DNA of 64,000 nucleotides, from positions 1,364,001 to 1,428,000 of the forward strand of contig NW_027478171.1 of NCBI RefSeq assembly GCF_051020975.1, given 5' to 3'. Under the pieces are notes generated by a model that saw only the letters and a list, made by a program, of their open reading frames with translations, was not told where the DNA came from and searched no databases. Origin of the DNA: Osmia lignaria lignaria (taxonomy: Eukaryota > Arthropoda > Insecta > Hymenoptera > Megachilidae). Numbering within the stretch: position 1 is the stretch's first letter; each line of letters begins with the position of its first letter. The position numbers and the translations under genes were made by a program. This document shows positions 23,087 to 35,957 of this stretch, one piece after another.

Positions 23087-26000
23087 TTGCAGATTTATCT
23101 CAAGGGAAGGGGCCTAACGGACATATTTCGAGATATTTCTTCTTCTTGTTGTTCTTCTTCTGCACAGCTAAGCTGGAAGTGGCATTTGCGGCTCGCACTA
23201 GTACAGAGTTATCTCAAAGAAAGGGGCCACGGTGTTTCTGTATCTCTATTATGTTGGTGCGGTTTCGGAACTTTTAAATATCTTGATATATCTCGAGAAC
23301 TACGCATCTGATCAAAAAATATCATAGAACATAAAAAGTAGGAAACATAATTCTGTACAAAAAAGGTCTCTTAACATTTTGCCATAGCTCGCTTCGTTTC
23401 CGAGATATTTGCAGATTTATCTCAAGGGAAGGGGCCTGACGGACATATTTCGAGATATTTCTTCTTCTTGTTGTTCTTCTTCTGCACAGCTAAGCTGGAA
23501 GTGGCATTTGCGGCTCGCACTAGTGCACAGTTATCTCAAAGAAAGGGGCCACGGTGTTTCTGTATCTCTATTATGTTGGTGCGGCTTCGGAACTTTTAAG
23601 TTTCTCGATATATCTGGAAAACTACGCTTCTGATCAAAAAATATCATAGAACATAAATTGTAGGAAACATAATTCTCTACAAAAAACGTCTCTTAACATT
23701 TTGCCATAGCTCGCTTCGTTTCCGAGATATTTGCAGATTCAGCTCAAAGGAACTGGCCTGACGGACATATTTCGAGATATTTCTTCTTCTTGTTGTTCTT
23801 CCTCTGCACAGCTAAGCTGGAAGTGGCATTTGCAGCTCGCAATAGTGCAGAGTTATCTCAAAGAAAGGGGCCACGGTGTTTCTGTATCTCTATTATGTTG
23901 GTGGGGCTTCGGAACTTTTAAATATCTTGATATATCTCGAGAACTACGCATCTGATCAAAAAATATCATAGAACATAAAAAGTAGGAAACTTAATTCTCT
24001 ACAAAAAAGGTCGCTTAACATTTTGCCATAGCTCGCTTCGTTTCCGAGATATTTGCAGATTTATCTCAAGGGAAGGGGCCTAACGGACATATTTCGAGAT
24101 ATTTCTTCTTCTTGTTGTTCTTCTTCTGCACAGCTAAGCTGGAAGTGGCATTTGCGGCTCGCACTAGTGCAGAGTTATCTCAAAGAAAGGGGCCACGGTG
24201 TTTCTGTATCTCTATTATGTTGGTGCGGCTACGGAACTTTTAAATATATCGATATATCTCGAAAACTACGCTTCTGATCAAAAAATATCATAGAACATAA
24301 ATTGTAGGAAACATAATTCTCTACAAAAAAGGTCTCTCAACATTTTGCCATAGCTCGCTTCGTTTCCGAGATATTTGCAGATATATCTCAAGTGCAGGGG
24401 CCTGACGGACATATTTCGAGATATTTCTTCTTCTTGTTGTTGTTCTTCTGCACAGCTAAGCTGGAAGTGGCATTTGCAGCTCGCAATAGTGCAGAGATAT
24501 CTCAAAGGAAGGGGCCACGGTGTTTCTGTATCTCTATTATGTTGGTGCGGCTTCGGAACTTTTAAATATCTTGATATATCTCGAGAACTACGCATCTGAT
24601 CAAAAAATATCATAGAACGTAAAAAGTAGGAAACATAATTCTGTACAAAAAAGGTCTCTTAACATTTTGCCATAGCTCGCTTCGTTTCCGAGATATTTGC
24701 AGATATATCTCAAGGGAAGGGGCCTGACGGACATATTTCGAGATATTTCTTCTTCTTGTTGTTCTTCTTCTGCACAGCTAAGCTGGAAGTGGCATTTGCG
24801 GCTCGCACTAGTGCAGAGTTATCTCAAAGAAAGGGGCCACGGTGTTTCTGTATCTCTATTATGTTGGTGCGGTTTCGGAACTTTTAAATATCTTGATATA
24901 TCTCGAGAACTACGCATCTGATCAAAAAATATCATAGAACATAAAAAGTAGGAAACATAATTCTGTACAAAAAAGGTCTCTTAACATTTTGCCATAGCTC
25001 GCTTCGTTTCCGAGATATTTGCAGATTTATCTCAAGGGAAGGGGCCTGACGGACATATTTCGAGATATTTCTTCTTCTTGTTGTTCTTCTTCTGCACAGC
25101 TAAGCTGGAAGTGGCATTTGCGGCTCGCACTAGTGCACAGTTATCTCAAAGAAAGGGGCCACGGTGTTTCTGTATCTCTATTATGTTGGTGCGGCTTCGG
25201 AACTTTTAAGTTTCTCGATATATCTGGAAAACTACGCTTCTGATCAAAAAATATCATAGAACATAAATTGTAGGAAACATAATTCTCTACAAAAAACGTC
25301 TCTCAACATTTTGCCATAGCTCGCTTCGTTTCCGAGATATTTGCAGATTCAGCTCAAAGGAACTGGCCTGACGGACATATTTCGAGATATTTCTTCTTCT
25401 TGTTGTTCTTCCTCTGCACAGCTAAGCTGGAAGTGGCATTTGCAGCTCGCAATAGTGCAGAGTTATCTCAAAGAAAGGGGCCACGGTGTTTCTGTATCTC
25501 TATTATGTTGGTGGGGCTTCGGAACTTTTAAATATCTTGATATATCTCGAGAACTACGCATCTGATCAAAAAATATCATAGAACATAAAAAGTAGGAAAC
25601 TTAATTCTCTACAAAAAAGGTCGCTTAACATTTTGCCATAGCTCGCTTCGTTTCCGAGATATTTGCAGATTTATCTCAAGGGAAGGGGCCTAACGGACAT
25701 ATTTCGAGATATTTCTTCTTCTTGTTGTTCTTCTTCTGCACAGCTAAGCTGGAAGTGGCATTTGCGGCTCGCACTATTGCAGAGTTATCTCAAAGAAAGG
25801 GGCCACGGTGTTTCTGTATCTCTATTATGTTGGTGCGGCTTCGGAACTTTTAAATATCTCGATATATCTCGAAAACTACGCTTCTGATCAAAAAATATCA
25901 TAGAACATAAATTGTAGGAAACATAATTCTCTACAAAAAAGGTCTCTCAACATTTTGCCATAGCTCGCTTCGTTTCCGAGATATTTGCAGATATATCTCA

Positions 26001-26306
26001 AGGGCAGGGGCCTGACGGACATATTTCGAGATATTTCTTCTTCTTGTTGTTCTTCTTCTGCACAGCTAAGCTGGAAGTGGCATTTACAGCTCGCAATAGT
26101 GCAGAGTTATCTCAAAGAAAGGGGCCACGGTGTTTCTGTATCTCTATTATGTTGGTGCGGCTTCGGAACTTTTAAATATCTTGATATATCTCGAGAACTA
26201 CGCATCTGATCAAAAAATATCATAGAACATAAAAAGTAGGAAACTTAATTCTCTACAAAAAAGGCCTCTTAACATTTTGCCATAGCTCGCTTCGTTTCCG
26301 AGATAT
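23087..26306. repeat. 5-monomer HOR, two copies
   Basis: 23087-24696 and 24697-26306 repeat the same order of five monomer types at an offset of 1610 bp. Ordered markers are GGTTTCGGAAC with AATTCTGTAC, TTTCTCGATATATCTGGAAA, TTCAGCTCAAAGGAACTGG with GTGGGGCTTCGG, GGTCGCTTAAC with CCTAACGG, and GCAGATATATCTCAAG followed by a GCAGGGG. Differences are single bases, such as GTCTCTTAAC against GTCTCTCAAC. The first copy alone has CTCAAGTGCAGGGG and GCTACGGAAC. Confidence 0.9.
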
Positions 26307-28510
26307 TTGCAGATTTATCTCAATGGAAGGGGCCTAACGGACATATTTCGAGAAGTTTCTTCTTCTTGTTGTTCTTCTTCTGCACAGCTAAGCTGGAAGT
26401 GGCATTTGCGGCTCGCACTAGTGCACAGTTATCTCAAAGAAAGGGGCCACGGTGTTTCTGTATCTCTAATATGTTGGTGCGGCTTCGGAACTTTTAAGTA
26501 TCTCGATATATCTCGAAAACTACGCTTCTGATCAAAAAATATCATAGAACATAAATTGTAGGAAACATAATTCTCTACAAAAAACGTCTCTTAACATTTT
26601 GCCATAGCTCGCTTCGTTTCCGAGATATTTGCAGATTCAGCTCAAAGGAACTGGCCTGACGGACATATTTCGAGATATTTCTTCTTCTTGTTGTTCTTCC
26701 TCTGCACAGCTAAGCTGGAAGTGGCATTTGCAGCTCGCAATAGTGCAGAGTTATCTCAAAGAAAGGGGCCACGGTGTTTCTGTATCTCTATTATGTTGGT
26801 GCGGCTTCGGAACTTTTAAATATCTTGATATATCTCGAGAACTACGCATCTGATCAAAAAATATCATAGAACATAAAAAGTAGGAAACTTAATTCTCTAC
26901 AAGAAAGGTCTCTTAACATTTTGCCATAGCTCGCTTCGTTTCCGAGATATTTGCAGATTTATCTCAAGGGAAGGGGCCTGACGGACATATTTCGAGATAT
27001 TTCTTCTTCTTGTTGTTCTTCTTCTGCACAGCTAAGCTGGAAGTGGCATTTGCGGCTCGCACTATTGCAGAGTTATCTCAAAGAAAGGGGCCACGGTGTT
27101 TCTGTATCTCTATTATGTTGGTGCGGCTTCGGAACTTTTAAATATCTTGATATATCTCGAGAACTACGCATCTGATCAAAAAATATCATAGAACATAAAA
27201 AGTAGGAAACTTAATTCTCTACAAAAAAGGGCACTGAACATTTTGCCATAGCTCGCTTCGTTTCCGAGATATTTGCAGATTTATCTCAAGGGAAGGGGCC
27301 TGACGGACATATTTCGAGATATTTCTTCTTCTTGTTGTTCTTCTTCTGCACAGCTAAGCTGGAAGTGGCATTTGCGGCTCGCACTATTGCAGAGTTATCT
27401 CAAAGAAAGGGGCCACGGTGTTTCTGTATCTCTATTATGTTGGTGCGGCTTCGGAACTTTTAAATATCTCGATATATCTCGAAAACTACGCTTCTGATCA
27501 AAAAATATCATAGAACATAAATTGTAGGAAACATAATTCTCTACAAAAAAGGTCTCTCAACATTTTGCCATAGCTCGCTTCGTTTCCGAGATATTTGCAG
27601 ATATATCTCAAGGGCAGGGGCCTGACGGACATATTTCGAGATATTTCTTCTTCTTGTTGTTCTTCTTCTGCACAGCTAAGCTGGAAGTGGCATTTACAGC
27701 TCGCAATAGTGCAGAGTTATCTCAAAGAAAGGGGCCACGGTGTTTCTGTATCTCTATTATGTTGGTGCGGCTTCGGAACTTTTAAATATCTTGATATATC
27801 TCGAGAACTACGCATCTGATCAAAAAATATCATAGAACATAAAAAGTAGGAAACTTAATTCTCTACAAAAAAGGCCTCTTAACATTTTGCCATAGCTCGC
27901 TTCGTTTCCGAGATATTTGCAGATTTATCTCAAGGGAAGGGGCCTAACGGACATATTTCGAGAAGTTTCTTCTTCTTGTTGTTCTTCTTCTGCACAGCTA
28001 AGCTGGAAGTGGCATTTGCGGCTCGCACTAGTGCACAGTTATCTCAAAGAAAGGGGCCACGGTGTTTCTGTATCTCTAATATGTTGGTGCGGCTTCGGAA
28101 CTTTTAAGTATCTCGATATATCTCCAAAACTACGCATCTGATCAAAAAATATCATAGAACATAAATTGTAGGAAACATAATTCTCTACAAAAAACGTCTC
28201 TTAACATTTTGCCATAGCTCGCTTCGTTTCCGAGATATTTGCAGATTCAGCTCAAAGGAACTGGCCTGACGGACATATTTCGAGATATTTCTTCTTCTTG
28301 TTGTTCTTCCTCTGCACAGCTAAGCTGGAAGTGGCATTTGCAGCTCGCAATAGTGCAGAGTTATCTCAAAGAAAGGGGCCACGGTGTTTCTGTATCTCTA
28401 TTATGTTGGTGCGGCTTGGGAACTTTTAAATATCTTGATATATCTCGAGAACTACGCATCTGATCAAAAAATATCATAGAACATAAAAAGTAGGAAACTT
28501 AATTCTCTAC
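25663..28510. repeat. 5-monomer HOR continuing, overlapping second pair
   Basis: 25663-26900 matches 27273-28510, again at 1610 bp. Markers are GCACTATTG, GTCTCTCAAC, GCAGATATATCTCAAGGGCA, AAAGGCCTC, CGAGAAGTTTC with CTCTAATATG, and the TTCAGCTCAAAGGAACTGG monomer. Private bases are CAATGGAAGG near 26322 and TATCTCCAAAAC near 28120. The monomer starting at 27273 is preceded by a private AAGGGCACTGAAC. Confidence 0.9.
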
Positions 28511-28614
28511 AAAAAAGGTCTCTTAACATTTTGCCATAGCTCGCTTCGTTTCCGAGATATTTGCAGATTTATCTCAAGGAAAGGGGCCTGACGGACATAT
28601 TTCGAGATATTTTT

Positions 28615-30546
28615 TCTTCTTGTTGTTCTTCTTCTGCACAGCTAAGCTGGAAGTGGCATTTGCGGCTCGCACTAGTGCAGAGTTATCTCAAAGAAAGGGG
28701 CCACGGTGTTTCTGTATCTGTATTATGTTGGTGCGGCTTCGGAACTTTTAAATATCTTGATATATCTCGAGAACTACGCATCTGATCAAAAAATATCATA
28801 GAACATAAAAAGTAGGAAACTTAATTCTCTACAAAAAAGGTCTCTTAACATTTTGCCATAGCTCGCTTCGTTTCCGAGATATTTGCAGATTTATCTCAAG
28901 GGAAGGGGCCTGACGGACATATTTCGAAATATTTCTTCTTCTTGTTGTTCTTCTTCTGCACAGCTAAGCTGGAAGTGGCATTTGCTGCTCGCACTATTGC
29001 AGAGTTATCTCAAAGAAAGGGGCCACGGTGTTTCTGTATCTCTATTATGTTGGTGCGGCTTCGTAACTTTTAAATATCTCGATATATCTCGAAAACTACG
29101 CTTCTGATCAAAAAATATCATAGAACATAAATTGTAGGAAACATAATTCTCTACAAAAAAGGTCTCTTAACATTTTGCCATAGCTCGCTTGGTTTCCGAG
29201 ATATTTGCAGATATATCTCAAGGGCAGGGGCCTGACGGACATATTTCGAGATATTTCTTCTTCTTGTTGTTCTTCTTCTGCACAGCTAAGCTGGAAGTGG
29301 CATTTACAGCTCGCAATAGTGCAGAGTTATCTCAAGGAAAGGGGCCACGGTGTTTCTGTATCTCTATTATGTTGGTGCGGTTTCGGAACTTTTAAATATC
29401 TTGATATATCTCGAGAACTACGCATCTGATCAAAAAATATCATAGAACATAAAAAGTAGGAAACTTAATTCTCTACAAAAAAGGTCTCTTAACATTTTGC
29501 CATAGCTCGCTTCGTTTCCGAGATATTTGCAGATTTATCTCAAGGGAAGGGGCCTGACGGACATATTTCGAGAAGTTTCTTCTTCTTGTTGTTCTTCTTC
29601 TGCACAGCTAAGCTGGAAGTGGCATTTGCGGCTCGCACTAGTGCACAGTTATCTCAAAGAAAGGGGCCACGGTGTTTCTGTATCTCTAATATGTTGGTGC
29701 GGCTTCGGAACTTTTAAGTATCTCGATATATCTCGAAAACTACGCTTCTGATCAAAAAATATCATAGAACATAAATTGTAGGAAACATAATTTTCTACAA
29801 AAAACGTCTCTTAACATTTTGCCATAGCTCGCTTCGTTTCCGAGATATTTGCAGATTCAGCTCAAAGGAACTGGCCTGACGGACATATTTCGAGATATTT
29901 CTTCTTCTTGTTGTTCTTCCTCTGCACAGCTAAGCTGGAAGTGGCATTTGCGGCTCGCACTAGTGCAGAGTGATCTCAAAGAAAGGGGCCACGGTGTTTC
30001 TGTATCTCTATTATGTTGGTGCGGCTTCGGAACTTTTAAATATCTCGATATATCTCGAAAACTACGCTTCTGATCAAAAAATATCATAGAGCGTAAATTG
30101 TAGGAAACATTATTCTCTACAAAAAAGGTCTCTTAACATTTTGCCATAGCTCGCTTCGGTTCCGAGATATTTGCAGATTCATCTCAAGGGAAGTGGCCTG
30201 ACGGACATATTTCGAGATATTTCTTCTTCTTGTTGTTCTTCTTCTGCACAGCTAAGCTGGAAGTGGCATTTGCAGCTCGCAATAGTGCAGAGTTATCCCA
30301 AAGAAAGGGGCCACGGTGTTTCTGTATCTCTATTATGTTGGTGCGGCTTCGGAACTTTTAAATATCTTGATATATCTCGAGAACTACGCATCTGATCAAA
30401 AAATATCATACTACATAAAAAGTAGGAAACTTAATTCTCTACAAGAAAGGTCTCTAAACATTTTGCCATAGCTCGCTTCGTTTCCGAGATATTTGCAGAT
30501 TTATCTCAAGGGAAGGGGCCTGTCGGACATATTTCGAGATATTTCT
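28615..30546. repeat. 6-monomer HOR, copy 1
   Basis: A block of about 2 kb, nearly identical to the following one at an offset of 1932 bp (6 monomers). Markers in order are TGTATCTGTATTATG, CGAAATATTTC with GCTGCTCGCACTATTG and CTTCGTAAC, GCTCGCTTGGTTTCC, CTCAAGGAAAGGGG, CGAGAAGTTTC, GAGTGATCTC, GAGCGTAAATTG with CATTATTC, CTTCGGTTCCG, GTTATCCCAAAG, ATACTACATAAA and CAAGAAAGGTCTCTAAAC. I found no difference between the copies at the markers I compared. Confidence 0.93.
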
Positions 30547-32582
30547 TCTTCTTGTTGTTCTTCTTCTGCACAGCTAAGCTGGAAGTGGCATTTGCGGCTC
30601 GCACTAGTGCAGAGTTATCTCAAAGAAAGGGGCCACGGTGTTTCTGTATCTGTATTATGTTGGTGCGGCTTCGGAACTTTTAAATATCTTGATATATCTC
30701 GAGAACTACGCATCTGATCAAAAAATATCATAGAACATAAAAAGTAGGAAACTTAATTCTCTACAAAAAAGGTCTCTTAACATTTTGCCATAGCTCGCTT
30801 CGTTTCCGAGATATTTGCAGATTTATCTCAAGGGAAGGGGCCTGACGGACATATTTCGAAATATTTCTTCTTCTTGTTGTTCTTCTTCTGCACAGCTAAG
30901 CTGGAAGTGGCATTTGCTGCTCGCACTATTGCAGAGTTATCTCAAAGAAAGGGGCCACGGTGTTTCTGTATCTCTATTATGTTGGTGCGGCTTCGTAACT
31001 TTTAAATATCTCGATATATCTCGAAAACTACGCTTCTGATCAAAAAATATCATAGAACATAAATTGTAGGAAACATAATTCTCTACAAAAAAGGTCTCTT
31101 AACATTTTGCCATAGCTCGCTTGGTTTCCGAGATATTTGCAGATATATCTCAAGGGCAGGGGCCTGACGGACATATTTCGAGATATTTCTTCTTCTTGTT
31201 GTTCTTCTTCTGCACAGCTAAGCTGGAAGTGGCATTTACAGCTCGCAATAGTGCAGAGTTATCTCAAGGAAAGGGGCCACGGTGTTTCTGTATCTCTATT
31301 ATGTTGGTGCGGTTTCGGAACTTTTAAATATCTTGATATATCTCGAGAACTACGCATCTGATCAAAAAATATCATAGAACATAAAAAGTAGGAAACTTAA
31401 TTCTCTACAAAAAAGGTCTCTTAACATTTTGCCATAGCTCGCTTCGTTTCCGAGATATTTGCAGATTTATCTCAAGGGAAGGGGCCTGACGGACATATTT
31501 CGAGAAGTTTCTTCTTCTTGTTGTTCTTCTTCTGCACAGCTAAGCTGGAAGTGGCATTTGCGGCTCGCACTAGTGCACAGTTATCTCAAAGAAAGGGGCC
31601 ACGGTGTTTCTGTATCTCTAATATGTTGGTGCGGCTTCGGAACTTTTAAGTATCTCGATATATCTCGAAAACTACGCTTCTGATCAAAAAATATCATAGA
31701 ACATAAATTGTAGGAAACATAATTTTCTACAAAAAACGTCTCTTAACATTTTGCCATAGCTCGCTTCGTTTCCGAGATATTTGCAGATTCAGCTCAAAGG
31801 AACTGGCCTGACGGACATATTTCGAGATATTTCTTCTTCTTGTTGTTCTTCCTCTGCACAGCTAAGCTGGAAGTGGCATTTGCGGCTCGCACTAGTGCAG
31901 AGTGATCTCAAAGAAAGGGGCCACGGTGTTTCTGTATCTCTATTATGTTGGTGCGGCTTCGGAACTTTTAAATATCTCGATATATCTCGAAAACTACGCT
32001 TCTGATCAAAAAATATCATAGAGCGTAAATTGTAGGAAACATTATTCTCTACAAAAAAGGTCTCTTAACATTTTGCCATAGCTCGCTTCGGTTCCGAGAT
32101 ATTTGCAGATTCATCTCAAGGGAAGTGGCCTGACGGACATATTTCGAGATATTTCTTCTTCTTGTTGTTCTTCTTCTGCACAGCTAAGCTGGAAGTGGCA
32201 TTTGCAGCTCGCAATAGTGCAGAGTTATCCCAAAGAAAGGGGCCACGGTGTTTCTGTATCTCTATTATGTTGGTGCGGCTTCGGAACTTTTAAATATCTT
32301 GATATATCTCGAGAACTACGCATCTGATCAAAAAATATCATACTACATAAAAAGTAGGAAACTTAATTCTCTACAAGAAAGGTCTCTAAACATTTTGCCA
32401 TAGCTCGCTTCGTTTCCGAGATATTTGCAGATTTATCTCAAGGGAAGGGGCCTGTCGGACATATTTCGAGATATTTCTTCTTCTTGTTGTTCTTCTTCTG
32501 CACAGCTAAGCTGGAAGTGGCATTTGCGGCTCGCACTAGTGCAGAGTTATCTCAAAGAAAGGGGCCACGGTGTTTCTGTATC
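30547..32582. repeat. 6-monomer HOR, copy 2
   Basis: Second copy of the 6-monomer unit. The match reaches about 32582, where this copy changes to TGTATCTCTATTATG. The left end is where 28561 has CAAGGAAAGG and TATTTTTTC but 30493 has CCTGTCGG and TATTTCTTC. The very high similarity makes it one of the youngest duplications visible in the window. Confidence 0.93.
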
Positions 32583-33390
32583 TCTATTATGTTGGTGCGG
32601 CTTCGGAACTTTTAAATATCTTGATATATCTCGAGAACTACGCATCTGATCAAAAAATATCATAGAACATAAAAAGTAGGAAACTTAATTCTCTACAAAA
32701 AAGGTCTCTTAACATTTTGCCATAGCTCTCTTCGTTTCCGAGATATTTGCAGATTTATCTCAAGGGAAGGGGCCTGACGGACATATTTCGAGATATTTCT
32801 TCTTCTTGTTGTTCTTCTTTTGCACAGCTAAGCTCGAAGTGGCATTTGCAGCTCGCAATAGTGCAGAGTTATCTCAAAGAAAGAGGCCACGGTGTTTCTG
32901 TACCTCTATTATGTTGGTGCAGCTTCGGAACTTTTAAATATCTAGATATATCTCGAGAACTACGCATCTGATCAAAAAATATCATCGAACATAAAAAGTA
33001 GGAAACTTAATTCTCTACAAAAAAGGTCTCTTAACATTTTGCCATAGCTCGCTTCGTTTCCGAGATATTTGCAGATTCAGCTCAAAGGAACTGGCCTGAC
33101 GGACATATTTCGAGATATTTCTTCTTCTTGTTGTTCTTCCTCTGCACAGCTAAGCTGGAAGTGGCATTTGCAGCTCGCAATAGTGCAGAGTTATCTTAAA
33201 GAAAGGGGCCACGGTGTTTCTGTATCTCTATTATGTTGGTGCGGCTTCGGAACTTTTAAATATCTTGATATATCTCGAGAACTACGCATCTGATCAAAAA
33301 ATATCATCGAACATAAAAAGTAGGAAACATAATTCTCTACAAAAAACGTCTCTTAACATTTTGCCATAGCTCGCTTCGTTTCCGAGATAT
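32583..33390. repeat. Zone 2 to zone 3 transition monomers
   Basis: Monomer 32747 has CTTCTTTTGCAC, AAGCTCGAAG, AAAGAGGCCACGG and the CATCGAACAT linker. It is the first of a clade common in zone 3. Monomer 33069 has TTCAGCTCAAAGGAACTGG with GAGTTATCTTAAAG, a change that then marks 37568, 38534, 39500 and 42720. Confidence 0.8.
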
Positions 33391-33710
33391 TTGCAGATTC
33401 AGCTCAAAGGAACTGGCCTGACGGACATATTTCGAGATATTTCTTCTTCTTGTTGTTCTTCCTCTGCACAGCTAAGCTGGAAGTGGCATTTGCAGCTCGC
33501 AATAGTGCAGAGTTATCTCAAAGAAAGGGGCCACGGTGTTTCTGTATCTATTATGTTGGTGCGGCTTCGGAACTTTTAAATATCTTGATATATCTCGAGA
33601 ACTACGCATCTGATCAAAAAATGTCATAGAACATAAAAAGTAGGAAACTTAATTCTCTACAAAAAAGGTCTCTTAACATTTTGCCATAGCTCGCTTCGTT
33701 TCCGAGATAT
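33391..33710. repeat. 320 bp monomer with a CT deletion
   Basis: Two bases are missing from TATCTCTATTATG, leaving TATCTATTATG near 33546-33556. The same deletion is in 34354-34673, 34674-34993 and 35638-35957 and nowhere else. It therefore arose once and was spread locally by duplication. Confidence 0.93.
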
Positions 33711-34032
33711 TTGCATATTTATCTCAAGGGAAGGGGCCTGACGGACATATTTCGAGATATTTCTTCTTCTTGTTGTTCTTCTTCTGCACAGCTAAGCTGG
33801 AAATGGCATTTGCGGCTCGCACTAGTGCAGAGTTATCTCAAAGAAAGGGGCCACCGTGTTTCTGTATCTCTATTATGTTGGTGCGGCTTCGGAACTTTTA
33901 AATATCTCGATATATCTCGACAACTACGCTTCTGATCAAAAAATATCATAGAACATAAAAGGTAGGAAACTTAATTCTCTACAAAAAAGGTCTCTTAAGA
34001 TTTTGCCATAGCTCGCTTCGTTTCCTAGATAT

Positions 34033-34353
34033 TTGCAGATTTATCTCAAGGGAAGGGGCCTAACGGACATATTTCGAGATATTTCTTCTTCTTGTTGTTC
34101 TTCCTCTGCACAGCTAAGCTCGAAAAGGCATTTGCAGCTCGCAATAGTGCAGAGTTATCTCAAAGAAAGGGGCCACGGTGTTTCTGTACCTCTATTATGT
34201 TGGTGCAGCTTCGGAACTTTTAAATATCTTGATATATGTCGAGAACTACGCATCTGATCAAAAAATATCATCGAACATAAAAAGTAGGAAACATAATTCT
34301 CTACAAAAACGTCTCTTAACATTTTGCCATAGCTCGCTTCGTTTCCGAGATAT
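34033..34353. repeat. 321 bp monomer, A-run shortened by one
   Basis: The A-run at 34305-34309 has five A where neighbouring CTACAAAAAACG monomers have six. This is the only single-base length change in the window. It distinguishes the two copies of the 4-monomer HOR. Confidence 0.9.
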
Positions 34354-34673
34354 TTGCAGATTCAGCTCAAAGGAACTGGCCTGACGGACATATTTCGAGA
34401 TATTTCTTCTTCTTGTTGTTCTTCCTCTGCACAGCTAAGCCGGAAGTGGCATTTGCAGCTCGCAATAGTGCAGAGTTATCTCAAAGAAAGGGGCCACGGT
34501 GTTTCTGTATCTATTATGTTGGTGCGGCTTCGGAACTTTTAAATATCTTGATATATCTCGAGAACTACGCATCTGATCAAAAAATATCATCGAACATAAA
34601 AAGTAGGAAACATAATTCTCTACAAAAAACGTCTCTTAACATTTTGCCATAGCTCGCTTCGTTTCCGAGATAT

Positions 34674-35957
34674 TTGCAGATTCAGCTCAAAGGAACTGGC
34701 CTGACGGACATATTTCGAGATATTTCTTCTTCTTGTTGTTCTTCCTCTGCACAGCTAAGCTGGAAGTGGCATTTGCAGCTCGCAATAGTGCAGAGTTATC
34801 TCAAAGAAAGGGGCCACGGTGTTTCTGTATCTATTATGTTGGTGCGGCTTCGGAACTTTTAAATATCTTGATATATCTCGAGAACTACGCATCTGATCAA
34901 AAAATGTCATAGAACATAAAAAGTAGGAAACTTAATTCTCTACAAAAAAGGTCTCTTAACATTTTGCCATAGCTCGCTTCGTTTCCGAGATATTTGCATA
35001 TTTATCTCAAGGGAAGGGGCCTGACGGACATATTTCGAGATATTTCTTCTTCTTGTTGTTCTTCTTCTGCACAGCTAAGCTGGAAATGGCATTTGCGGCT
35101 CGCACTAGTGCAGAGTTATCTCAAAGAAAGGGGCCACCGTGTTTCTGTATCTCTATTATGTTGGTGCGGCTTCGGAACTTTTAAATATCTCGATATATCT
35201 CGACAACTACGCTTCTGATCAAAAAATATCATAGAACATAAAAGGTAGGAAACTTAATTCTCTACAAAAAAGGTCTCTTAAGATTTTGCCATAGCTCGCT
35301 TCGTTTCCTAGATATTTGCAGATTTATCTCAAGGGAAGGGGCCTAACGGACATATTTCGAGATATTTCTTCTTCTTGTTGTTCTTCCTCTGCACAGCTAA
35401 GCTCGAAAAGGCATTTGCAGCTCGCAATAGTGCAGAGTTATCTCAAAGAAAGGGGCCACGGTGTTTCTGTACCTCTATTATGTTGGTGCAGCTTCGGAAC
35501 TTTTAAATATCTTGATATATGTCGAGAACTACGCATCTGATCAAAAAATATCATCGAACATAAAAAGTAGGAAACATAATTCTCTACAAAAAACGTCTCT
35601 TAACATTTTGCCATAGCTCGCTTCGTTTCCGAGATATTTGCAGATTCAGCTCAAAGGAACTGGCCTGACGGACATATTTCGAGATATTTCTTCTTCTTGT
35701 TGTTCTTCCTCTGCACAGCTAAGCCGGAAGTGGCATTTGCAGCTCGCAATAGTGCAGAGTTATCTCAAAGAAAGGGGCCACGGTGTTTCTGTATCTATTA
35801 TGTTGGTGCGGCTTCGGAACTTTTAAATATCTTGATATATCTCGAGAACTACGCGTCTGATCAAAAAATATCATAGAACATAAAAAGTAGGAAACTTAAT
35901 TCTCTACAAAAAAGGTCTCTTAACATTTTGCCATAGCTCGCTTCGTTTCCGAGATAT
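34674..35957. repeat. 4-monomer HOR, copy 2
   Basis: Second copy: 320, 322, 322 and 320 bp (1284 bp). The 1-base length difference comes from an A-run, CTACAAAAAACG here against CTACAAAAACG at 34301. Near the end this copy has ACTACGCGTCTG and CATAGAACAT where copy 1 has ACTACGCATCTG and CATCGAACAT. Confidence 0.92.

Larger units (their letters stand above)
22121..33390. repeat. Zone 2: 5-mer and 6-mer HOR subfamily
   Basis: The TTCAGCTCAAAGGAACTGG variant first appears at 23731 and recurs at 25341, 26629, 28239, 29849, 31781, 33069 and 33391. Most monomers have the type B centre GCACTAG or GCACTATTG. The order of monomer types repeats every five monomers up to about 28.5 kb and then every six monomers up to about 32.6 kb. 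The TTTCCAGAT and GCGCGCAATAG variants of zone 1 are gone. The left boundary is gradual: 22121-22766 still matches zone 1. Confidence 0.85.
33391..34673. repeat. 4-monomer HOR, copy 1
   Basis: Four monomers of 320, 322, 321 and 320 bp (1283 bp) that recur immediately downstream. Markers are TCTGTATCTATTATG (2-base deletion), AAAAAATGTCATAG, GCATATTTATC with GGCCACCGTG, ACAAAAGGTAGG, CTTAAGATTTTGCC, TTTCCTAGATATTTG, CTCGAAAAGGC, GATATATGTCGAG and TAAGCCGGAAG. Confidence 0.92.

Noticed and set aside
24278..24613. Reverse-strand ATG frame of 111 codons, and 76-codon relatives at 29857-30087, 31789-32019, 53354-53584 and 56252-56482
   Set aside because: These are open only because a chance substitution removed a TAA in the GAGTTATCTC segment (GAGATATCTC, GAGTGATCTC or GAGTAATCTT). 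Other monomers are closed at that point. No domain or conservation supports coding.
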